Assembly: GCF_010686765.1 (NCBI RefSeq)
Contig: NZ_JAAGWF010000009.1
Span: 1-64,000 of the forward strand
Direction of reading: 5' to 3'
Origin: Geodermatophilus sabuli
GTDB taxonomy: Bacteria; Actinomycetota; Actinomycetes; Mycobacteriales; Geodermatophilaceae
Length of the DNA: 64,000 nt
In this document: one piece after another, positions 27,722-36,597 of the stretch
How positions within the stretch are numbered: the stretch's first letter is position 1
How the letters are laid out: each line of letters begins with the position of its first letter
The notes under the pieces: generated by a model
What the model was told of the DNA's origin: nothing
Databases searched by the model: none
Seen by the model: the letters and a program-made list of their open reading frames with translations, nothing else
Translations under genes and position numbers: made by a program

Positions 27722-28705
27722 TCAGCGGGCCAGGACCCCGAGTCCGACGGTCACCAGCCAGACCACGCCGAGCCCCAGCAGCACCCGGTCGCGCAGGACG
27801 ATGTCCTCCGGCGTCCCGGCCTCGCCCCGGTCGACGTCCACCGCGTAGCGCAGCAGCGCGAGGACGAACGGCGCGATGGACACCGTCTGCCAGGGGAAGC
27901 CGGTGTCGTCCTCCCGCAGCTCGAACGCCCAGAGGCTGTAGACGGTGCAGGTGACGCCGGCCGACAGGCTCCAGACGAAGCGGAGGTAGCTGGCCGAGTA
28001 GGCGCGCAGCGACCGGCGGGTCGCCGCCTCGTCCCCGAGGGCCACCATCTCGGCGTACCGCTTGCCCGCCACCATGAACAGCGCGCCGAACGCGGCGACC
28101 AGCAGGAACCACTGCGACAGGACGATGCCGGAGGCCGCGCCGCCGGCGATGCCCCGCAGCAGGAACCCCGACGCGACGACCGCGAGGTCGATGACCGGCT
28201 GGTCGCGCAGGAAGTAGGCGTAGGCCAGGGAGATCCCGACGTAGCAGGCGAGCACGACGACGAGGTCGGTCCGGGTCAGCAGGAAGGCGCCGGCGAGCGA
28301 GCCCGCGAGCAGCACCAGCCCCGCGACGGTGGCCACCGCCGGCGGCACGATGCCCGCGGCGACCGGGCGCAGCCGCTTGGTCGGGTGCCGGCGGTCCTCG
28401 GCGACGTCGTGCACGTCGTTGAGCAGGTAGACGCCGCTGGAGGCGAGGCAGAAGAGCGCGAACGCCAGCAGGGTCGTGCGCGCGACGTCGGCCTGCAGCA
28501 GGCTCCCGGCGGCCAGCGGCGCCGCGACGACCAGCAGGTTCTTGATCCACTGCCGCGGCCGCGCGCTGCGCACCAGACCCCGGGCCACCCCGCTCAGCGA
28601 CACCGCGGCGCCGGCTGGGGGTAGGGGTGCGGGGGGCGGCTCCACGGCGTGGTTGCCGTCGAAGCGCACCACAGGGGTCGTCCGGGTCTCGCCATCGACG
28701 TCCAC
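27722..28705 (-). CDS. ubiA: Decaprenyl-phosphate phosphoribosyltransferase (UbiA superfamily)
   Basis: Makes decaprenyl-phosphoryl-5-phosphoribose from PRPP, the first committed step to decaprenyl-phospho-arabinose. The 327-residue protein has about eight to nine spans and the UbiA acidic motif NDVHD (N96-D100) in LLNDVHDVAEDRRHPTKRL, with RPRQWIKN before the first span as in Rv3806c. The second acidic loop contains the segment KRYAEM. The GTG at 28705 has GAGAGG about 7 nt upstream. It lies downstream of the Emb-type gene on the same strand, as in the mycobacterial Rv3806c region. Confidence 0.92.
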   Translation of the reverse strand: MDVDGETRTTPVVRFDGNHAVEPPPAPLPPAGAAVSLSGVARGLVRSARPRQWIKNLLVVAAPLAAGSLLQADVARTTLLAFALFCLASSGVYLLNDVHDVAEDRRHPTKRLRPVAAGIVPPAVATVAGLVLLAGSLAGAFLLTRTDLVVVLACYVGISLAYAYFLRDQPVIDLAVVASGFLLRGIAGGAASGIVLSQWFLLVAAFGALFMVAGKRYAEMVALGDEAATRRSLRAYSASYLRFVWSLSAGVTCTVYSLWAFELREDDTGFPWQTVSIAPFVLALLRYAVDVDRGEAGTPEDIVLRDRVLLGLGVVWLVTVGLGVLAR

Positions 28706-28832
28706 GTGTCTGCCTCTCCGTCCCCGGACACCGTGCGGTGCCCGGTCCTGCCTGCTGCGCTCCCCGCCCGGAGCAGTGCACTCGAGCGCCGCTCCGTAGA
28801 CAACCACGGGCGGCTCGCCGACCGTCCCGGCA

Positions 28833-31800
28833 TCACCCGCTCGGGGGTCCGGCCCAGCCCGGCTGTTGCACGCGCGCCGGCGCCAGGTCGTAGGCGCCGA
28901 CCGGGTAGGGGACGCCGAAGCGGAAGACCTGGATGTCGGCGACCCCCGGCTGGGACGGGAAGGACGCCGGCAGCTCGGTCACCGACGACGTCCGCCGGAC
29001 CGGCGCGAACAGGCCGCCGCGCAGGTCCTGCCAGGTGTTGTCCTCCAGGCCATTGCCCACCGGGCCGCCCCGCCACACCACCCCGTACTCCGACGGCTCG
29101 GTGATGCCGTGGCGGACGACCGGCTGACGCAGGCAGGGGAAGGAGAAGGCGATCTGCCACGCGGTCGCCACCGGGGCGTCGTCGGGCACGAGGTCGGCCA
29201 GGGTCACCGCCGGCACCACCGACGGCCCGGTGAAGGCCAGCCACCCGCCCGGCCCCCCCGACCGGTCCTCGGCCACCAGGCGCACGAGGTCAGCGCCGGA
29301 CGCGTCCGCGCCGGCCGGGTCGAGGACGAACGTCCGCCAGGCCGGGGAGTCGAGGGTGTCCGCCAGGTCCTGGGTGCCGACCACCTCGGGCGGGCCGTCC
29401 CCCTCCCGCACGCCGTACTCGGCGCGCAGCTCGTTGCCCTCGGCCAGCTGGCCCGCGGCCAGCACGGCCAGCCCGGCGTCCGGTCCGGTGTCCGGGACAG
29501 GGAACCAGGCCGTCTGCGTGGCGCCGGTCGCGTCCTCGGTCCCGGGCTGCGACAGGCTCCCCCACACGTGCGCCGCCGCCCCCTGACCGGACCCGCCGGG
29601 AGGCGGGCTCACCGGGAACCAGCCGCCGTCGCGCACGAAGGCCGCTCCCTCGGCGGGGTCGGGACCGTCCTGCTCCGGGTCGATCGGCCGGGCGGCGCCG
29701 ACGTCGAGCACCTCCATCGCGCCCGCGGCCCCGCACTCCTCGGCGAGCGGGTCGGTCAGCGCGTCGGCCCACGGCGACCAGCTGTCCACGGTGCGGGCCG
29801 CGGCGAGGGAGAAGCTCCCGACCAGGTGCAGCACCGACGTGAGCAGGAACACCAGGACGGCGAGCGGCACCGCGCCGGCCCACGACGGCGACCCCGACCG
29901 GCCGGTGCGCCGCCGCAGCAGCGCGACCGCGCCGACGCTCGCCCCGACGACGGCCAGCCAGAGCAGCGGGCTGCCGAACGAGACGACCGAGAAGAAGGGT
30001 GCGACGAAGGGGTGCGGCATCCCGGGCAGCCACGAGTACGGCCACGAGTTGGGACCGCGGAAGACCAGCGCGAAGACGACGACGGCCGACCCGAGGGCGA
30101 GGACCGGCACGGCCCGCGACGGACGGCGGCCTCCCGTCGCCTGTCCCACGAGCCAGGGCACGGCGACGAGGAACGCGGCGAGGAAGGCCGGGCCCAGGCC
30201 GGACAGCGCACCGAAGTGGTGCGTCCACTTGCTCGGCGTGAACCACAGCAGGAGGAGGGCGAGGGCCAGCGAGGCGGCCGGCAGGACCAGCGGGACCGGC
30301 AGCCGGACGCCGCGGCTCCGGATGGCGACCCCGGCGACCAGGAACCAGACCAGGGCCACCAGGGCGAGCAGGACGGCGGTCCGCTTGGCGTAGTTGCCCA
30401 TCGGGATCTGGTTGAGCAGGAACGAGTACCGCATCCACTCGTCGTCCCAGCTGTCCTGCTCCTGGACGGAGAGGAAGATCTCCTGCCCGCGCAGGAAGTC
30501 GTTGAGCGTGCCGTCGGCGAAGGCGGCCGCGGCGGCCAGTGCACCGGGGGCGAGGACCAGCGCCGTCCGGGTCAGGGCGTCGAGAGGCGACCGCGCGGCC
30601 CGCACCAGCGGGACCAGCCAGGGCAGCCCGGCCAGCAGCGGGGCCAGGGCGACCAGCCCGGTGGGGTGGCAGGTCGCCGCGAGGCCGGCCGCACCGAAGG
30701 CGACGGCGACGGGCAGCAGCCGCTGCCGGCGGACCGCGGCCACCACCGCGTGGAGGGCGACGAGGGCGAGGACGCCGACGACCGCCTCCGGCCGCACGCC
30801 CATGCCGTAGGGCAGCCACCAGGCGAGGAACGTCGCGGCGCCCAGGACCGTGGCGGCCAGCTGGCCGTGCCGGCGGTCCAGGACGGCCGCCGGGACGACG
30901 CCCGGCTGGGCGAGGAACCGGCGCAGCAGCAGCCACGACACCAGCCCGACCGCCAGCGCGGGCAGCCGGAGCAGCACCGGGCTGCTGCCGACCGCGGCGT
31001 CCCACCACCCGAGCAGCCGGTAGAACCAGGTGAACGGCGTGAAGGACTGGTTGAGCAGCTGGTAGTAGTTCCCGACGAAGCCCTCGTCCGGGGCGTTGCG
31101 GGCCATGGCGGCGTAGTAGCCGTCGTCGTCGGTGGGCGGGGCGAGGAACAGCCACAGCAGCAGGGTGGCGACCACCACCGCGTCCACGACCAGGTGCAGG
31201 GGACGGCGCGGCCGGCGCTCCTCCGGGTCGTCCGGCCCCGGCGTCCGCCGGCCGGTCCGCCGGTCGGCCCGCCACAGCGCCACCAGGGCGCCGAGCGCCG
31301 CCAGCAGGACCACGGCAGTCAGCAGCTCCTTCACCGCGCTGGGCGTGGTGTTGAACTGGTTGTCCACGCCCAGCTCGACCCGCAGGTCGTCGTCGGAGGG
31401 CAGCCGGTCGACGCTGGTCGCCAGGACGTCGACGTCGGGCAGCACCGTCTGCCCGGCGTCGGCCGTCAGCGTCCCGAGCGGCACGCCGTCGCGCTCGGCG
31501 CGGAGCCCCGAGGAGTCGCCGGCCAGCCGGTAGGTGCACGGCCCCGCCGGCACCGGCTCCTCCAGCAGCGTCTGCCCCCGGACGACGACGGCCAGCCGCC
31601 CGTCGCGGACGCCGGCCACCAGACCCTCCTGGACCGCCACCTCCTGGCCGGGGACGAGGGTGGCCAGGAGCACGCCGTCCGGCGTGTCCCCGGCGGCGGC
31701 GACCGCGGCGCAGCTGAACGAGACGGCCAGGTCCAGCGGCTGCTGGTTGGTCAGCTCGAGCATGGTCGAGGTCGGTCGAGCAGGATCCTGCGGCCAGCTG

Positions 31801-31961
31801 ACCGTGGGCATGCTCATCTGTACCGGCGCCAGGGGCAGGGCGACGGCGCCGACGATCGCCACGAGGGCGAGCAGCAGCGGCAACAGGCCCCGCCACCGAC
31901 CCGGACCGACGGGCGAGCGATCGGAGGGCGCCTCCGTCCGCTCCGCGTCGATCAGGTCCAT
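28833..31961 (-). CDS. Emb-type arabinosyltransferase (GT53)
   Basis: A 1042-residue GT-C enzyme that adds arabinofuranose from decaprenyl-phospho-arabinose to arabinogalactan or a lipoglycan. It shows the Emb layout: first span near residue 30, a periplasmic N-terminal domain (to about 210), a span block with the acidic loop APPTDDDGYYAAMARN (catalytic Asp candidates), further spans to about 680, and a large soluble C-terminal carbohydrate-binding part. Conserved GMGVRPEA and TPSKWTHHFG segments agree with EmbA/B/C. Only one Emb gene is seen, unlike the three of M. tuberculosis. The ATG at 31961 is preceded by a purine-rich region. It is divergent from the second flippase. Confidence 0.92.
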   Translation of the reverse strand: MDLIDAERTEAPSDRSPVGPGRWRGLLPLLLALVAIVGAVALPLAPVQMSMPTVSWPQDPARPTSTMLELTNQQPLDLAVSFSCAAVAAAGDTPDGVLLATLVPGQEVAVQEGLVAGVRDGRLAVVVRGQTLLEEPVPAGPCTYRLAGDSSGLRAERDGVPLGTLTADAGQTVLPDVDVLATSVDRLPSDDDLRVELGVDNQFNTTPSAVKELLTAVVLLAALGALVALWRADRRTGRRTPGPDDPEERRPRRPLHLVVDAVVVATLLLWLFLAPPTDDDGYYAAMARNAPDEGFVGNYYQLLNQSFTPFTWFYRLLGWWDAAVGSSPVLLRLPALAVGLVSWLLLRRFLAQPGVVPAAVLDRRHGQLAATVLGAATFLAWWLPYGMGVRPEAVVGVLALVALHAVVAAVRRQRLLPVAVAFGAAGLAATCHPTGLVALAPLLAGLPWLVPLVRAARSPLDALTRTALVLAPGALAAAAAFADGTLNDFLRGQEIFLSVQEQDSWDDEWMRYSFLLNQIPMGNYAKRTAVLLALVALVWFLVAGVAIRSRGVRLPVPLVLPAASLALALLLLWFTPSKWTHHFGALSGLGPAFLAAFLVAVPWLVGQATGGRRPSRAVPVLALGSAVVVFALVFRGPNSWPYSWLPGMPHPFVAPFFSVVSFGSPLLWLAVVGASVGAVALLRRRTGRSGSPSWAGAVPLAVLVFLLTSVLHLVGSFSLAAARTVDSWSPWADALTDPLAEECGAAGAMEVLDVGAARPIDPEQDGPDPAEGAAFVRDGGWFPVSPPPGGSGQGAAAHVWGSLSQPGTEDATGATQTAWFPVPDTGPDAGLAVLAAGQLAEGNELRAEYGVREGDGPPEVVGTQDLADTLDSPAWRTFVLDPAGADASGADLVRLVAEDRSGGPGGWLAFTGPSVVPAVTLADLVPDDAPVATAWQIAFSFPCLRQPVVRHGITEPSEYGVVWRGGPVGNGLEDNTWQDLRGGLFAPVRRTSSVTELPASFPSQPGVADIQVFRFGVPYPVGAYDLAPARVQQPGWAGPPSG

Positions 31962-32000
31962 CCGCCCACCCGTCTCCTCCGTCGTCCGCCGGCCCGCCAC

Positions 32001-32006
32001 TACGGT
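32001..32006 (+). promoter_or_regulatory. -10 element upstream of the flippase leader ORF
   Basis: TACGGT fits TANNNT and ends seven bases before a GTG at 32014 that opens a 15-codon frame. A transcript starting there would be leaderless. Confidence 0.45.
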
Positions 32007-32013
32007 GGCTCCC

Positions 32014-32061
32014 GTGTGCGGGCCCGACGAGCAGTATCCCGGCTCGGTCAGGACGCGGTGA
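32014..32061 (+). CDS. Possible 15-codon leader ORF coupled to the flippase
   Basis: GTG at 32014 opens a 15-codon frame (VCGPDEQYPGSVRTR) whose TGA at 32059-32061 overlaps the flippase GTG at 32058 as GTGA. The GTG sits at the expected transcription start of the TACGGT promoter. Translation of this short frame would deliver ribosomes to the flippase start, which has only a weak ribosome site (AGGA). The peptide resembles nothing I know. Alternatively the flippase itself starts leaderless at GTG 32016. Confidence 0.35.
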   Translation: MCGPDEQYPGSVRTR

Positions 32062-33341
32062 CCCGTCCCGGCCGGCGCTCCGGACTGGCACCCTCGCTGA
32101 GCTGGGCGGCCCTGTGCGTGACCCTCGCCGGGGTCCTCACCGCCGGCTACCTGGCGCTGGTCGCCCGGTCGCTGCCCGCGGTCGAGTACGGCTGGTTCGG
32201 CGCCTTCTGGTCGGTGGCGCTGATCATCGGGTTCGGCGCCTTCTTCCCCATCGAGCAGGAACTCGCCCGCCTGGTGCACCTCGCCGGACCGGGGGCGCCG
32301 CTGCCCCGGGGGACGGTCCGCGCCGTCGGCGGGGTGACGGCGCTGAGCCTGGGAGCCGTCCTGGGCAGCTGGCCGCTGCTGCGGCAGTCGCTCGGCGGCA
32401 GCGGCTGGCTGCTCCTCGCGCTCGCGGCGCTGTGTGCGGCGTCCGGCGCCCAGTTCGTCGTCCGCGGGCTGCTGCTGGGGCGGGGCGCCCTGGCGTCGCA
32501 CGGCAGCGTGCTGCTCGCGGACGCCGCGCTGCGGGTGGGCGCGGCCGCCGCGGTGGTGGCGGTGGCCGGGCCGGCGACCGCCACCCCCTTCGGCTGGACG
32601 GTCGTCCTCGGCGCCGTCCTCGCGCACGCCCCGCTGCTCGCCTGGCTCCTGCGGCGCCGGCCCCGGCCGACCGCACCGGCCGGGCCGCGGATGACCGTCG
32701 GCGCGGTGGGCCCGCTGATCGTCGGGGCACTGTGCGCGCAGGTGCTGCTCAACGCCGCGCCGGTGCTCGTCGTCGGGGTGGCCGCCGCCGACGAGCAGGT
32801 CCTGGCCGCGCAGTTCGTCGCCGGGTTCACCCTCATCCGGCTGCCGCTGTTCCTCGCCGTGCCGCTGCAGGGGGCCCTGATCCCGCACCTGGTCGGCGTG
32901 ACCGCCGACCGGCGCGGCTCGCTGGCCCTCGTCGGCCGCACCGCCGGGGGCGTCGGCGTCCTCTGCGCGCTGGCCGCGCTGGCGGGCTGGCTGGTCGGCC
33001 CGCTGCTGGTCCGGCTGCTGTTCGGGGACCGGTACGTGCTGGGCGGCGGCGCGCTCGCCGTCCTCGCGGTCGGCACCGCGCTCTACCTGGGGCTGCTGGC
33101 CACCAGCCAGGCGCTGGTGGCCGCCGCGCGGCACCGCGACGTCGGGCTGGTGTGGTCCACTGGGCTCGCCGCCGCGGCGGTCGTCTTCCTCGCCGTCCCC
33201 GGGCTGATCGCCCGGACCGGGCTGGCCTACGTGGTCGGCTGCGGGGTGGCCTTCGTCGTCAGCCTCGTCCTGCTGGTGCGGCACGGCCGCGCCCGGCCGC
33301 GCACCTCCCCCGTCCCCGAGCTCACCGGAGGCGCCGGATGA
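32058..33341 (+). CDS. Polysaccharide flippase-like membrane protein, second paralogue
   Basis: A 427-residue MOP-superfamily-like protein with about twelve spans, paralogous to the protein at 422-1723 (FFPIEQELARLVH against FQPLEQEVGRAVA, and VLLNAAPVLVVGVA against FVINAAPVAASLL). Predicted to flip a lipid-linked sugar. The start is chosen at GTG 32058, inside a GTGA overlap with a short upstream frame; GTG 32016 in the same frame is an alternative. Its end overlaps the next gene as ATGA, so flippase and GT4 are one unit. The place between Emb and GT4 suggests a wall or lipoglycan substrate. Confidence 0.78.
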   Translation: MTRPGRRSGLAPSLSWAALCVTLAGVLTAGYLALVARSLPAVEYGWFGAFWSVALIIGFGAFFPIEQELARLVHLAGPGAPLPRGTVRAVGGVTALSLGAVLGSWPLLRQSLGGSGWLLLALAALCAASGAQFVVRGLLLGRGALASHGSVLLADAALRVGAAAAVVAVAGPATATPFGWTVVLGAVLAHAPLLAWLLRRRPRPTAPAGPRMTVGAVGPLIVGALCAQVLLNAAPVLVVGVAAADEQVLAAQFVAGFTLIRLPLFLAVPLQGALIPHLVGVTADRRGSLALVGRTAGGVGVLCALAALAGWLVGPLLVRLLFGDRYVLGGGALAVLAVGTALYLGLLATSQALVAAARHRDVGLVWSTGLAAAAVVFLAVPGLIARTGLAYVVGCGVAFVVSLVLLVRHGRARPRTSPVPELTGGAG

Positions 33342-34456
33342 CCCGGACCCTGGACGTCGTCGTCGCGCTGGACTACTACACGCCCTACGTCAGTGGCCTG
33401 ACCAACGTGGCCCGCGACGTGGCCGAGGGGCTCGCCGAGCGCGGCCACCGCGTCACCGTGGTGACCAGCCGGCACGACCCGGACCTGCCCGAGCGGGAGG
33501 TCGTGCGCGGGGTCTCGGTCCAGCGCACCCCGGTGCTGGCCCGGCTGGGCAAGGGCGTGCTGAGCCCGGCCCTGATCGGAGCCGTCGCCGCGGCGGCCGC
33601 CACCGCGTCGGTCACGAACCTGCACCTGCCGATGCCCGAGGCCGCCCTGCTGGCCCGGCGCATCCGGTCGCCGCTGGTGACCACCTACCACTGCGACGTC
33701 ACCCTGCCGCCCGGTGCGCTGAACCGGGCACAGATCCTCGGGGTCGACCTGTCCAGCCGCCGGGCGGTGCGCCGCTCGGACCGGGTCGTGGTCTCCAGCG
33801 ACGACTACGCCCGGCACAGCCGGCTGTGGCCGGCGCTGGCCGGCCGGACGGCGGTCATCCCGCCGCCGTGCCGCGAGCGGCCGGCCGGCACCCCGCGCTT
33901 CCGCGAGGGCCCGGGCCTGCACGTCGGCTTCCTCGGCCGGATCGTCGAGGAGAAGGGCCTGCAGTACCTGGTCCGCGGATTCCAGGCGATCGCCGAACCC
34001 GACAGCCGGCTGCTGATCGGCGGGGACTTCGCCGGTGTCGCCGGCGGCTCGGTGGTCGCCGAGCTCCGGCAGGTCATCGCCGACGACCCGCGGATCAGGC
34101 TGCTGGGCTTCGTGCCCGAGGAGCAGCTCGCCGACCTGTACGCCTCGCTGGACGTCTTCGCGCTGCCCTCGGTCAACGCGTTCGAGGCGTTCGGCATCGT
34201 CCAGGTGGAGGCGATGATGGCCGGGGTGCCGGTGCTGGCCAGCGACCTGCCCGGGGTGCGCACGCCGGTGCAGGAGACCGGCTTCGGGCTGGTGGTGCCG
34301 CCGCGGGACGTCGACGGGATCGCCGCGGCGCTGCGGCGGCTGGCCACCGAGCCGCAGGACCGCGCCGGCGGGGCCGCTCGGGCCCGGGACCGGTACGCGT
34401 CGGGCACCGTCGTGTCGGCCTACGAGGAGCTGCTGAGCACGGTCGCCGGTCCCTGA
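33338..34456 (+). CDS. GT4 family glycosyltransferase
   Basis: A 372-residue GT-B fold enzyme, similar in layout to PimB-like and other mannosyltransferases. The N-terminal acceptor domain has DYYTPYVSGLTNVARD and TYHCDVTLP. The donor domain has GFLGRIVEEKGLQYLV, LLGFVPEEQLADLYAS and the E-x7-E motif NAFEAFGIVQVEAM used to bind the nucleotide sugar. The donor sugar cannot be read from sequence; GDP-mannose is plausible because manB is nearby. The ATG at 33338 overlaps the flippase stop and has GGAGG about 6 nt upstream. It ends the wall cluster, followed by a strong palindromic hairpin. Confidence 0.85.
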   Translation: MTRTLDVVVALDYYTPYVSGLTNVARDVAEGLAERGHRVTVVTSRHDPDLPEREVVRGVSVQRTPVLARLGKGVLSPALIGAVAAAAATASVTNLHLPMPEAALLARRIRSPLVTTYHCDVTLPPGALNRAQILGVDLSSRRAVRRSDRVVVSSDDYARHSRLWPALAGRTAVIPPPCRERPAGTPRFREGPGLHVGFLGRIVEEKGLQYLVRGFQAIAEPDSRLLIGGDFAGVAGGSVVAELRQVIADDPRIRLLGFVPEEQLADLYASLDVFALPSVNAFEAFGIVQVEAMMAGVPVLASDLPGVRTPVQETGFGLVVPPRDVDGIAAALRRLATEPQDRAGGAARARDRYASGTVVSAYEELLSTVAGP

Positions 34457-34502
34457 CCCGACTCGTCCGCGCCCGGCTCCCCGGGTCCAGGCGCCGAGAC
34501 CG

Positions 34503-34530
34503 GGGGCCGGCTGCTCGAGCAGCCGGCCCC
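34503..34530. terminator. Perfect 28-bp palindrome, probable terminator
   Basis: The 28 bases from 34503 to 34530 form a perfect palindrome (left half GGGGCCGGCTGCTC, right half GAGCAGCCGGCCCC), 46 nt after the GT4 stop. A cruciform or RNA hairpin with a 12-14-bp stem would stop transcription at the end of the wall cluster. Confidence 0.75.
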
Positions 34531-34604
34531 TCCGTGATCAGGGCGCCCAGCGGCATCGAGTTGGGCAGGCGCGCACCCCCGGGCCGAACTCCCTGCCCCG
34601 CCGT

Positions 34605-34760
34605 ACATCTCACCCCCAGCGGACGAGGCCGGGCGGCAGGGCAGGGCGACAGCCTTCAGCTGCTGCCCAGCCCCCTGCAGAGAGGAACCGCCTGCTCTGT
34701 CCGGGAGTGCCGATCCCGTCAGCTCGAGCGAGGAGCGTGCAGACGATGACCCAGACCACG
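34605..34760 (+). promoter_or_regulatory. Duplicated arc leader, copy A (before SHOCT-nhaC-arcD)
   Basis: This 5' region matches the one before arcA at 41893-42048. Shared blocks at nearly equal distance from the ATG are GGACGAGGCCGG (125 nt here, 124 nt there), a CTGCAG, CGAGCGAGGAGCGTGC as ribosome site, and then GACGATGACC and ACCACGA running into the coding part. It most likely carries a common promoter and regulator site for the two arginine deiminase units. Confidence 0.7.
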
Positions 34761-34793
34761 ACCTGCCGCACCGGCACGGGTGGGTCGACATGA
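34746..34793 (+). CDS. 15-codon ORF, remnant of an arcA-like start
   Basis: ATG at 34746 opens MTQTTTCRTGTGGST and stops at 34791-34793, overlapping the SHOCT gene ATG (34790) as ATGA. The first codons match the arcA start (MTDTTISR) at both DNA and protein level, and the upstream ribosome site AGCGAGGAGCGTGC is identical. It therefore looks like the front end of a duplicated arcA, now used as a coupling leader for the SHOCT gene. Confidence 0.55.
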   Translation: MTQTTTCRTGTGGST

Positions 34794-35065
34794 GGCGCGC
34801 ACAGGAACGGGGACGGGCTGGACCGAGTCGGCTGGGCGCCGCGTCACGCACGGTGATCATCGCCGGCGCAGCAGCCGTGGTCTCCAGCCGGCTCACCCGG
34901 AAGGCACGCGTGTCGCCGGCCCTCCAACCGGCGCCCCCGGCGGCCGCCCGGGCCAGCGTCGACGAGGTGCACGTCGAGCTGACCGAGTCGGCGGACCTGC
35001 GGGACGCGGGACTGCCGACCGACGAGGAGTTCGCCGCCCGGAGGGCCCGCCTGCTCGCGCTGTAG
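34790..35065 (+). CDS. Small SHOCT-domain protein
   Basis: A 91-residue protein. The C-terminal 25 residues (LRDAGLPTDEEFAARRARLLAL) match the SHOCT pattern, a short helical oligomerisation motif found at the ends of many small bacterial proteins. The first half has a short hydrophobic patch (TVIIAGAAAVVSS) that may be a single span, then a Pro/Ala linker. Its role is unknown. The ATG is coupled to the upstream 15-codon frame. The nhaC-type gene begins 42 nt downstream, so the three genes nhaC, arcD and this one probably share a transcript. Confidence 0.65.
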   Translation: MRRAQERGRAGPSRLGAASRTVIIAGAAAVVSSRLTRKARVSPALQPAPPAAARASVDEVHVELTESADLRDAGLPTDEEFAARRARLLAL

Positions 35066-35107
35066 CAGGGCGCGGGCGCAGCCGGGCTCCCGATCGAGAG
35101 GCATGCC

Positions 35108-36595
35108 ATGGGTGCGAGCGGTGTCCTGACACCGAGGCGACCGTCCCTGGTCGACGTCCTGGTGCCGCTCGTCGCGCTGGCGGCACTGATCGCCGGCTGC
35201 CTGCTCCTGTTCGGCCTGGACGCCCTGGACGGACCCCTGCAGGTGGCCCTGGTGGTGTGCGCCGCGATCGCCGCCCTGATCGCGCTGAAGAACGGGCACC
35301 GCTGGGAAGAGGTGCAGAGCGCCGGGCAGGAGGCGATCGCCTCGGTGACCAGCGCGATGTTCATCCTGCTGGCCGTCGGCGCGCTGATCGGCACGTGGAA
35401 CCTGTCCGGCACCATCCCGACCCTCGTCTACTACGGGATCCAGGTGCTCTCCCCGTCGTGGTTCTACGCCGCCACGGCGATCATCTGCGGCTTCGTCGCG
35501 CTGTGCATCGGGAGCTCCTGGACCACCGCGGCCACGATCGGGGTCGGCCTGATCGGCATCGCCGGCCTGCTCGACGTCTCGGTGGCGATCACGGCCGGTG
35601 CGGTCATCTCGGGCGCCTACCTCGGCGACAAGACCTCGCCGCTGTCGGAGACCACCATCCTGACCGCCCAGATGGTGGGCGTCGACCCGCGCGAGCACAT
35701 CAAACGCCAGGTGTGGACCTCCGTACCGGCGTTCCTCATCGCGCTCGTCGTCTTCTTCGTCCTCGGCTTCGTCAGGGCGCCGGACGTGCGCGACACCGTG
35801 TCCACCAGCACGGAGCTGGCCGACCTCGACCAGCTGTTCTGGATCAGCCCGGTGAACCTGCTGCCCCTCCTGCTGCTGGTCGTGCTGTCGGTGCGCAAGG
35901 CACCGGCGTCCCTCTCCCTGCTCGGGTCGGCCCTGTTCGCCGGCGTGCTCGCGGCCTTCACCCAGCCGCAGGTCGTCGCCGACTTCGTCGCCGGCCAGGG
36001 CAACGTGGTGGTCGAGTCGATCAAGGCGACCTGGCAGACGATGGCGACCGGGTTCACCGCCGAGACCGGCCTCGCCGAGGTCGACCGGCTCGTCTCCCGC
36101 GGCGGCATGTCCAGCATGCTCCTCACGCTCTGGCTGATCTTCGGGGCGGTGACCTTCGGCGTCCTGCTGGAGAAGTTCGGGTTGATCACCCGGCTGGTCG
36201 ACCCGATGGTCGCCGCGGCGAAGAGCACCGGACGGCTGTTCGTCACCGTGTTCGCCTGCGCCTTCGGCCTGAACGTCGTCGCCGGTGACCAGTACATCGC
36301 CCTGGTCCTGCCCGCGCGGATCTTCCGCGTCGAGTTCGCGCGGCGAGGTCTCGCGCCGACGAACCTGTCCCGGCTGGCGGCCGACAGCGGCACGGTCACC
36401 TCCCCGCTGGTGCCGTGGAACTCGTGCGGCGCGTTCATGGCGGCCACCCTCGGCGTCTCCACGCTGCTCTACGCGCCGTGGGCCGTCTTCTGCTACGCGA
36501 GCCCCGCACTGAGCGTCCTGTACGGGGTCACCGGATTCAAGATCGAGAAGGTCGAGCCGGTCGCGCTCGACCCGTTCCCAGAACGGAGCAGCTGA
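35108..36595 (+). CDS. NhaC-family Na+/H+ antiporter
   Basis: A 495-residue protein with about eleven to twelve spans. Conserved segments GSSWTTAATIGVGLIGIA, SGAYLGDKTSPLSETT and DSGTVTSPLVPWNSCG are typical of the NhaC family (NhaC, malate/lactate antiporter MleN, tyrosine exporter TyrP-like members), so the exact substrate is open. Its place between arc leader A and arcD suggests it serves the arginine deiminase pathway, for example by balancing pH or Na+ when ammonia is released, or by moving an amino acid. ATG at 35108 has GAGAGG about 7 nt upstream. arcD follows after 2 nt. Confidence 0.85.
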   Translation: MGASGVLTPRRPSLVDVLVPLVALAALIAGCLLLFGLDALDGPLQVALVVCAAIAALIALKNGHRWEEVQSAGQEAIASVTSAMFILLAVGALIGTWNLSGTIPTLVYYGIQVLSPSWFYAATAIICGFVALCIGSSWTTAATIGVGLIGIAGLLDVSVAITAGAVISGAYLGDKTSPLSETTILTAQMVGVDPREHIKRQVWTSVPAFLIALVVFFVLGFVRAPDVRDTVSTSTELADLDQLFWISPVNLLPLLLLVVLSVRKAPASLSLLGSALFAGVLAAFTQPQVVADFVAGQGNVVVESIKATWQTMATGFTAETGLAEVDRLVSRGGMSSMLLTLWLIFGAVTFGVLLEKFGLITRLVDPMVAAAKSTGRLFVTVFACAFGLNVVAGDQYIALVLPARIFRVEFARRGLAPTNLSRLAADSGTVTSPLVPWNSCGAFMAATLGVSTLLYAPWAVFCYASPALSVLYGVTGFKIEKVEPVALDPFPERSS

Positions 36596-36597
36596 CG

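Noticed and set aside
28866..32057. Long plus-strand frame upstream of the second flippase
   Set aside because: It is antisense to the Emb-type gene and has a Gln/Arg/Gly-rich sequence; only the part from 32058 on shows membrane-protein character.
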